From contig JAJQRF010000001.1 of the NCBI GenBank assembly GCA_021228405.1, positions 888,462-952,461 of the forward strand: a stretch of 64,000 nt of DNA. Reading direction: 5' to 3'. Made by a program: the position numbers and the translations under genes. Of this stretch, positions 60,490-64,000 are shown one piece after another (positions within the stretch are counted from its first letter, which is position 1; every line of letters begins with the position of its first letter). The DNA comes from Pyrinomonadaceae bacterium. Its GTDB lineage: Bacteria; Acidobacteriota; Blastocatellia; Pyrinomonadales; Pyrinomonadaceae. The notes under the pieces are model-generated. The model saw nothing but the letters and a program-made list of their open reading frames with translations. It was not told the origin of the DNA and searched no databases.

Positions 60490-63400
60490 ATGCCGACTGA
60501 AGATTTCTCGCCCGATTACCGCCATTTGTTTGAAATTTCGCCGAAAGCCGTGATCGTGCTTGCGCGCGATCTCAAAATTGTCAATGTTTCGGACGAGTAT
60601 CTCAGACTGACGATGCGGCGGCGCGAGGACATTGTCGGGCAGTATATTTTTGACGTTTTCCCCGATAATCCCGACGACGAATCCGCGCATTCCGAAAAAG
60701 TTCGCGCCTCGTTTTTGAGGGTTTTTGAAACGGGCAAACCCGATAAATTGCCGATCCAGAAATACGACGTGACGCGTCCGCCCGAAGAAGGCGGCGGTTA
60801 TGAAGAACGTTACTGGCGACTGGTCACATATCCCGTCTTTGACGATCAGGGAAAGGTCGGCTGCGTTTATCATCACGTCGAAAACATAACCGAACAAATT
60901 CTGCTCGAAAGACAAGCAATCGAACAGGCAAAAAGAAACAGCGAACTGGCTGTGCTTGCCGAAAAAACGGAATCTGAAAGACAAGAAGCGGCAAATGCAC
61001 TCGAAGATGCGCGTCTGCGGCTCGAAGCGACGTTGCAGGCAGGCGAGATCGGCACCTGGACTTGGGACGTAATCAATAACCGCATTACCGCCGATAAAAG
61101 TCTGGCGATATTGTTTTCGGTTTCGGCAGATGACGCGAACGGCGGGAGCATCGAAAAATATAAACAGGCAATTCACAAAGACGACCGCGCACGGGTTGAA
61201 AAACTCATCGACGAAGCCCTTCGCTCGTCGGATTCATACCAAGCCGAATATCGTCTGGTAAAACCCGACAATTCGATTCGCTGGGTCGTCGCGCGCGGAA
61301 GCATTCTACGCGACGAAACGGGCAACCCGGTTCAGCTTCCCGGCGTTGTCATCGACATCACCGACCGTAAAAAATCGGAAGAAGCGTTAATGAAAAGCGA
61401 ACAAAGACTGAAGTTCGCACTCGACGCGGGACGGCTCGGCTCGTATGAACTCGATCCTTTAACCGGAAAGATGAACTGCTCGGAAAGATGCCTGGCAAAT
61501 TTCGGTTTGCCGCCGGAAACGGATTTTCCGTTCGACAAATTTCTTTCGATGATTCACCCCGACGACCGCGAGCGCGTCAGCACTTCGGTCGCTAAAGCCC
61601 TCGAAGACCGTGCGGATTACGAAGTCGAATATCAGATAATCCGTCCCGACGGCGAAACCGCCTGGATATTTGCGCGCGGTCGCGGAATTTACGACGAAAG
61701 CGGAAAGGCTCTGTTGATGAACGGAGTCACACTCGACATCACCAGCCGCAAACAAACGGAAGAAAAACTCCGTGTCAGCGACGAAAGATTTCGGCTCGTG
61801 ACACGCGCCACGAACGACGCGATCTGGGATTGGAATCTGCAAACCAACCACGTCTGGTGGAACGACGCGGTGCAGAGCGTTTTCGGCTACAAGCCCGAAG
61901 AAGTCGAAACGACTTCCGATTGGTGGTATCAGCATATTCATCCCGACGACCGCGAACGCGTCGTTTCGGGAATTCATCAGGTGATCGACAACGGCGGCGA
62001 AAATTGGTCGGATGAATACCGCTATATCTGTGTCGACGGCAGTTCTAAATACGTTTACGACCGCGGATTTGCAATTCACCGCGACGGAAAACCGATCAGG
62101 ATGCTCGGCGCGATGCAGGATATTGCCGAACGCCGACGGATCGAAGAAGCGTTTCGCCAAAGTCAGGAAAGATTGCAGTTGGTGCTCGATTCTTCAAGAT
62201 TCGGTTTGTGGTATTGCGATCTGCCGTTCGACGTTTTGAATTGGAGCGATCTGACCAAACATCATTTCTGGTTGCCGCCCGAAGCGACCGTCACGATTGA
62301 AGATTTTTACAATATCATTCACGCGGAAGACCGTGAGAAAACACGTGCCGCAATCGATAAATCCATCGAAGACCGCACGCATTACGATGTCGAATATCGA
62401 ACCGTTAATCCGCAAAACAATCAGACAAAATGGATTCGTGCGATCGGTCGCGGATTTTACGATAAAAATAACGAACCGTATCGTTTCGACGGAATCACCA
62501 TCGACATCAGCGATGACAAACAGATTCAAGCCGAACGCGAGCATCTTTTGTGGAGCGAAAAAACCGCCCGCGCCGAATCGGAAAAAGCCAACCGGGTGAA
62601 GGACGAATTTCTCGCCACGCTTTCGCACGAGCTTCGCACGCCGCTGACTTCGATTCTCGGCTGGTCGCGGATGCTCCGAGAAAATCAGATTCCGACCGAC
62701 CAATTTCCGCGCGCCATCGAAACCATCGAGCGCAACGCCAAATCGCAGGCGCAATTGATCGAAGACGTGCTGGACGTTTCGCGCATCATTTCCGGCAAAA
62801 TGCGTCTGGACGTGCGCTCGGTCGATCTTTCTTCGATCATCGAAGCGGCGATCGATGCCGTCAAGCCTGCCGCCGAAGCGAAGAATATCCGTTTGCAAAA
62901 GATCATCGACCAGAATGTAAAAGTTTCGGGCGATTCCGACCGGCTTCAACAGATCGTCTGGAATCTGCTTTCAAACGCGATCAAATTTACGCCGAAGGAA
63001 GGACGTGTGCAGATCAAACTCGAACGCGTCAATTCGCACGCCGAGATCATCGTCAGCGACAACGGCATCGGCATTGCAGAGGAAGACATTCCTTTTATTT
63101 TCGAGCGTTTCCGTCAGAGCGACAGTTCGACAACAAGACAATTCGGCGGACTTGGACTTGGTTTGGCGATTGTCCGTCACCTGGTCGAACTTCACGGCGG
63201 AACGGTCGAAGCGACGAGTGCGGGAGAAAATCAGGGAACGACTTTCACTATCGGGCTTCCACTGCTCGCTTTACGTTCAAAAGAGCTGAATTTCAATTCG
63301 GATGCGGAAAATGCCGAACGGATCCATCCGACAGCAAGCGGGCACGTTTCATTTTCCTGTCCGCCCGAACTCAAGGATTTGCGAATTCTCATAGTTGACG

Positions 63401-63747
63401 ACGAACCCGACACACGCGAGATATTGACCTTCATTTTCGAGTCGTGCGAGGCGCACCCGACCGGCGTTTCGTCAACGGAAGAAGCTCTGGAAATCATCAA
63501 GACGAACAATTTCGATATTCTTGTCAGCGACATCGGAATGCCCGTCAGCGACGGTTACGAACTGATAAAAAGCGTTCGCGCTCTTTCAAACGAAGAAGGC
63601 GGACGCATTCCCGCCGTTGCTCTGACGGCGTATGCGCGGGTCGAAGATCGTATGCGCGCCCTGCTTGCGGGCTTTCAGATGCACGTTCCGAAACCGGTCG
63701 ATCCCGCTGAACTCGTCGCGGTCGTCGCAAGTTTGGTAAACCGCTGA
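60490..63747 (+). CDS. Multi-PAS hybrid histidine kinase with receiver domain
   Basis: 1085 residues, ATG 60490 chosen because upstream starts add unlike sequence; no clear Shine-Dalgarno. No membrane segment. Domains: PAS 1 (~10-140), coiled coil (~140-185), PAS 2-5 (~185-700, four copies with HPDDR- or KDDR-type motifs), HisKA with His in LATLSHELRTPLTS, HATPase (NLLSNAIKFTP, DNGIGIAEED, GGLGLGLAIV), and REC with Asp in DILVSDIGMP and Lys in VPKPVD. A cytoplasmic sensor likely binding ligands or cofactors; partner not in window. Confidence 0.93.
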   Translation: MPTEDFSPDYRHLFEISPKAVIVLARDLKIVNVSDEYLRLTMRRREDIVGQYIFDVFPDNPDDESAHSEKVRASFLRVFETGKPDKLPIQKYDVTRPPEEGGGYEERYWRLVTYPVFDDQGKVGCVYHHVENITEQILLERQAIEQAKRNSELAVLAEKTESERQEAANALEDARLRLEATLQAGEIGTWTWDVINNRITADKSLAILFSVSADDANGGSIEKYKQAIHKDDRARVEKLIDEALRSSDSYQAEYRLVKPDNSIRWVVARGSILRDETGNPVQLPGVVIDITDRKKSEEALMKSEQRLKFALDAGRLGSYELDPLTGKMNCSERCLANFGLPPETDFPFDKFLSMIHPDDRERVSTSVAKALEDRADYEVEYQIIRPDGETAWIFARGRGIYDESGKALLMNGVTLDITSRKQTEEKLRVSDERFRLVTRATNDAIWDWNLQTNHVWWNDAVQSVFGYKPEEVETTSDWWYQHIHPDDRERVVSGIHQVIDNGGENWSDEYRYICVDGSSKYVYDRGFAIHRDGKPIRMLGAMQDIAERRRIEEAFRQSQERLQLVLDSSRFGLWYCDLPFDVLNWSDLTKHHFWLPPEATVTIEDFYNIIHAEDREKTRAAIDKSIEDRTHYDVEYRTVNPQNNQTKWIRAIGRGFYDKNNEPYRFDGITIDISDDKQIQAEREHLLWSEKTARAESEKANRVKDEFLATLSHELRTPLTSILGWSRMLRENQIPTDQFPRAIETIERNAKSQAQLIEDVLDVSRIISGKMRLDVRSVDLSSIIEAAIDAVKPAAEAKNIRLQKIIDQNVKVSGDSDRLQQIVWNLLSNAIKFTPKEGRVQIKLERVNSHAEIIVSDNGIGIAEEDIPFIFERFRQSDSSTTRQFGGLGLGLAIVRHLVELHGGTVEATSAGENQGTTFTIGLPLLALRSKELNFNSDAENAERIHPTASGHVSFSCPPELKDLRILIVDDEPDTREILTFIFESCEAHPTGVSSTEEALEIIKTNNFDILVSDIGMPVSDGYELIKSVRALSNEEGGRIPAVALTAYARVEDRMRALLAGFQMHVPKPVDPAELVAVVASLVNR

Positions 63748-63930
63748 TCTTCGTGCCGAAAAACGACAAAAAATATCGAATTTATAGGAAACTTACCTGC
63801 CGCTTCTGCCGATAACAAAAATGCACGAATTGTGTTTTTTGTTTCATTCAATCAATTTCTGCATCCGAAGCGGATTCGGAAATTCTTTGCCTGAATTTTA
63901 TTCATTTTTTTAAGGAAAACAGGAGCGAAA

Positions 63931-64000
63931 ATGTCATTTATAGATTCGATCAAGCGCGCCGGGAGCAATGTCATTCACACGGCGGAAAAAGCAAAAGATA
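63931..64000 (+). CDS. Partial gene start, unknown product
   Basis: ATG at 63931 behind AGGAGCGAAA. The visible 23 residues (MSFIDSIKRAGSNVIHTAEK...) are amphipathic. The rest lies outside the window, so no function can be given. Confidence 0.55.
   Translation, partial: MSFIDSIKRAGSNVIHTAEKAKD

Noticed and set aside
1-64000. tRNA, rRNA, replication origin, integrase or transposase
   Set aside because: I looked for conserved landmarks and found none; short RNA genes without strong motifs could still have been missed.

Overview
This 64 kb window is a chromosomal stretch of moderate GC, probably from an Acidobacteriota bacterium close to Blastocatellia/Pyrinomonadaceae. I infer this from an alternative complex III (actA/actB), a stand-alone long transaldolase-type glucose-6-phosphate isomerase, VIT/VWA, Uma2 and DUF4142 proteins, PQQ-type sugar dehydrogenases and the overall protein character. 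No rRNA or tRNA was seen, so this placement is inference. I see no phage, plasmid or transposase gene.

Layout. 1-3.5 kb: start of the act operon on the minus strand (pentaheme ActA, then ActB running off the left edge). 3.8-12.4 kb: ROK protein, DedA protein, GHMP kinase, a secreted protein, purS/purQ and purB, a DUF4870 protein, and inositol-3-phosphate synthase. 12.5-17 kb: XRE regulator, DUF1203 protein, Ada, and glucose-6-phosphate isomerase. 17-22.6 kb: three paralogous HDOD signalling proteins around a large radical SAM enzyme resembling the COG1964 (Tes/MJ0619) group. 22.9-26.1 kb: a SIR2-STAND-TPR protein that looks like an anti-phage NADase. 27-36.5 kb: SDR, GH5 mannanase, Uma2, Uup-type ABC-F, Gfo/Idh/MocA, DUF4142 lipoprotein, PPK2, and a secreted sorbosone-dehydrogenase-like protein. 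36.6-43.3 kb: an envelope block with a VIT-VWA protein ending in a TonB-like domain, a polytopic His-containing membrane protein, a DUF2059 protein and two tandem paralogous membrane proteins. 43.7-51 kb: PepP, a cytoplasmic-looking subtilase, patatin, TyrA, a GT39 transferase and an alpha/beta hydrolase. 51-55.6 kb: a two-subunit molybdenum oxidoreductase and a CrtI/PYROXD2-like oxidoreductase. 55.7-57 kb: an AT-rich island with a Panacea antitoxin and a PemK/MazF-like partner, plus an orphan AF2212-type antitoxin. 57.2-64 kb: a hypothetical gene, a PQQ-type dehydrogenase lipoprotein, a BamE-like protein, and a multi-PAS hybrid histidine kinase.

The most distinctive feature is the intergenic DNA. 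Five arrays (near 7.9, 13.0, 26.2, 37.2 and 57.9 kb, with a possible small sixth at 43.4 kb) consist of degenerate, often palindromic units repeating every 18-21 bp. Three of them hold an exact 21-bp period over about 10-13 units, yet each array has its own consensus sequence. The second feature is a set of ~75-130 bp long-armed inverted repeats falling into several sequence families. Some have arms built from 7-bp tandem repeats like cyanobacterial STRR heptamers. Several sit directly against start codons without a Shine-Dalgarno sequence, one supplies the end of a coding sequence, and one half-copy lies in frame inside a glycosyltransferase. A third dispersed REP-like element flanks the SDR gene as inverted copies.

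Strongest candidates for undescribed biology are the 21-bp phased arrays, the SIR2-STAND-TPR gene with near-identical TPR modules, the Panacea operon with its uncertain partner, the radical SAM/HDOD cluster, and the subtilase with a zinc-ribbon N-terminus and an insertion before the catalytic serine.
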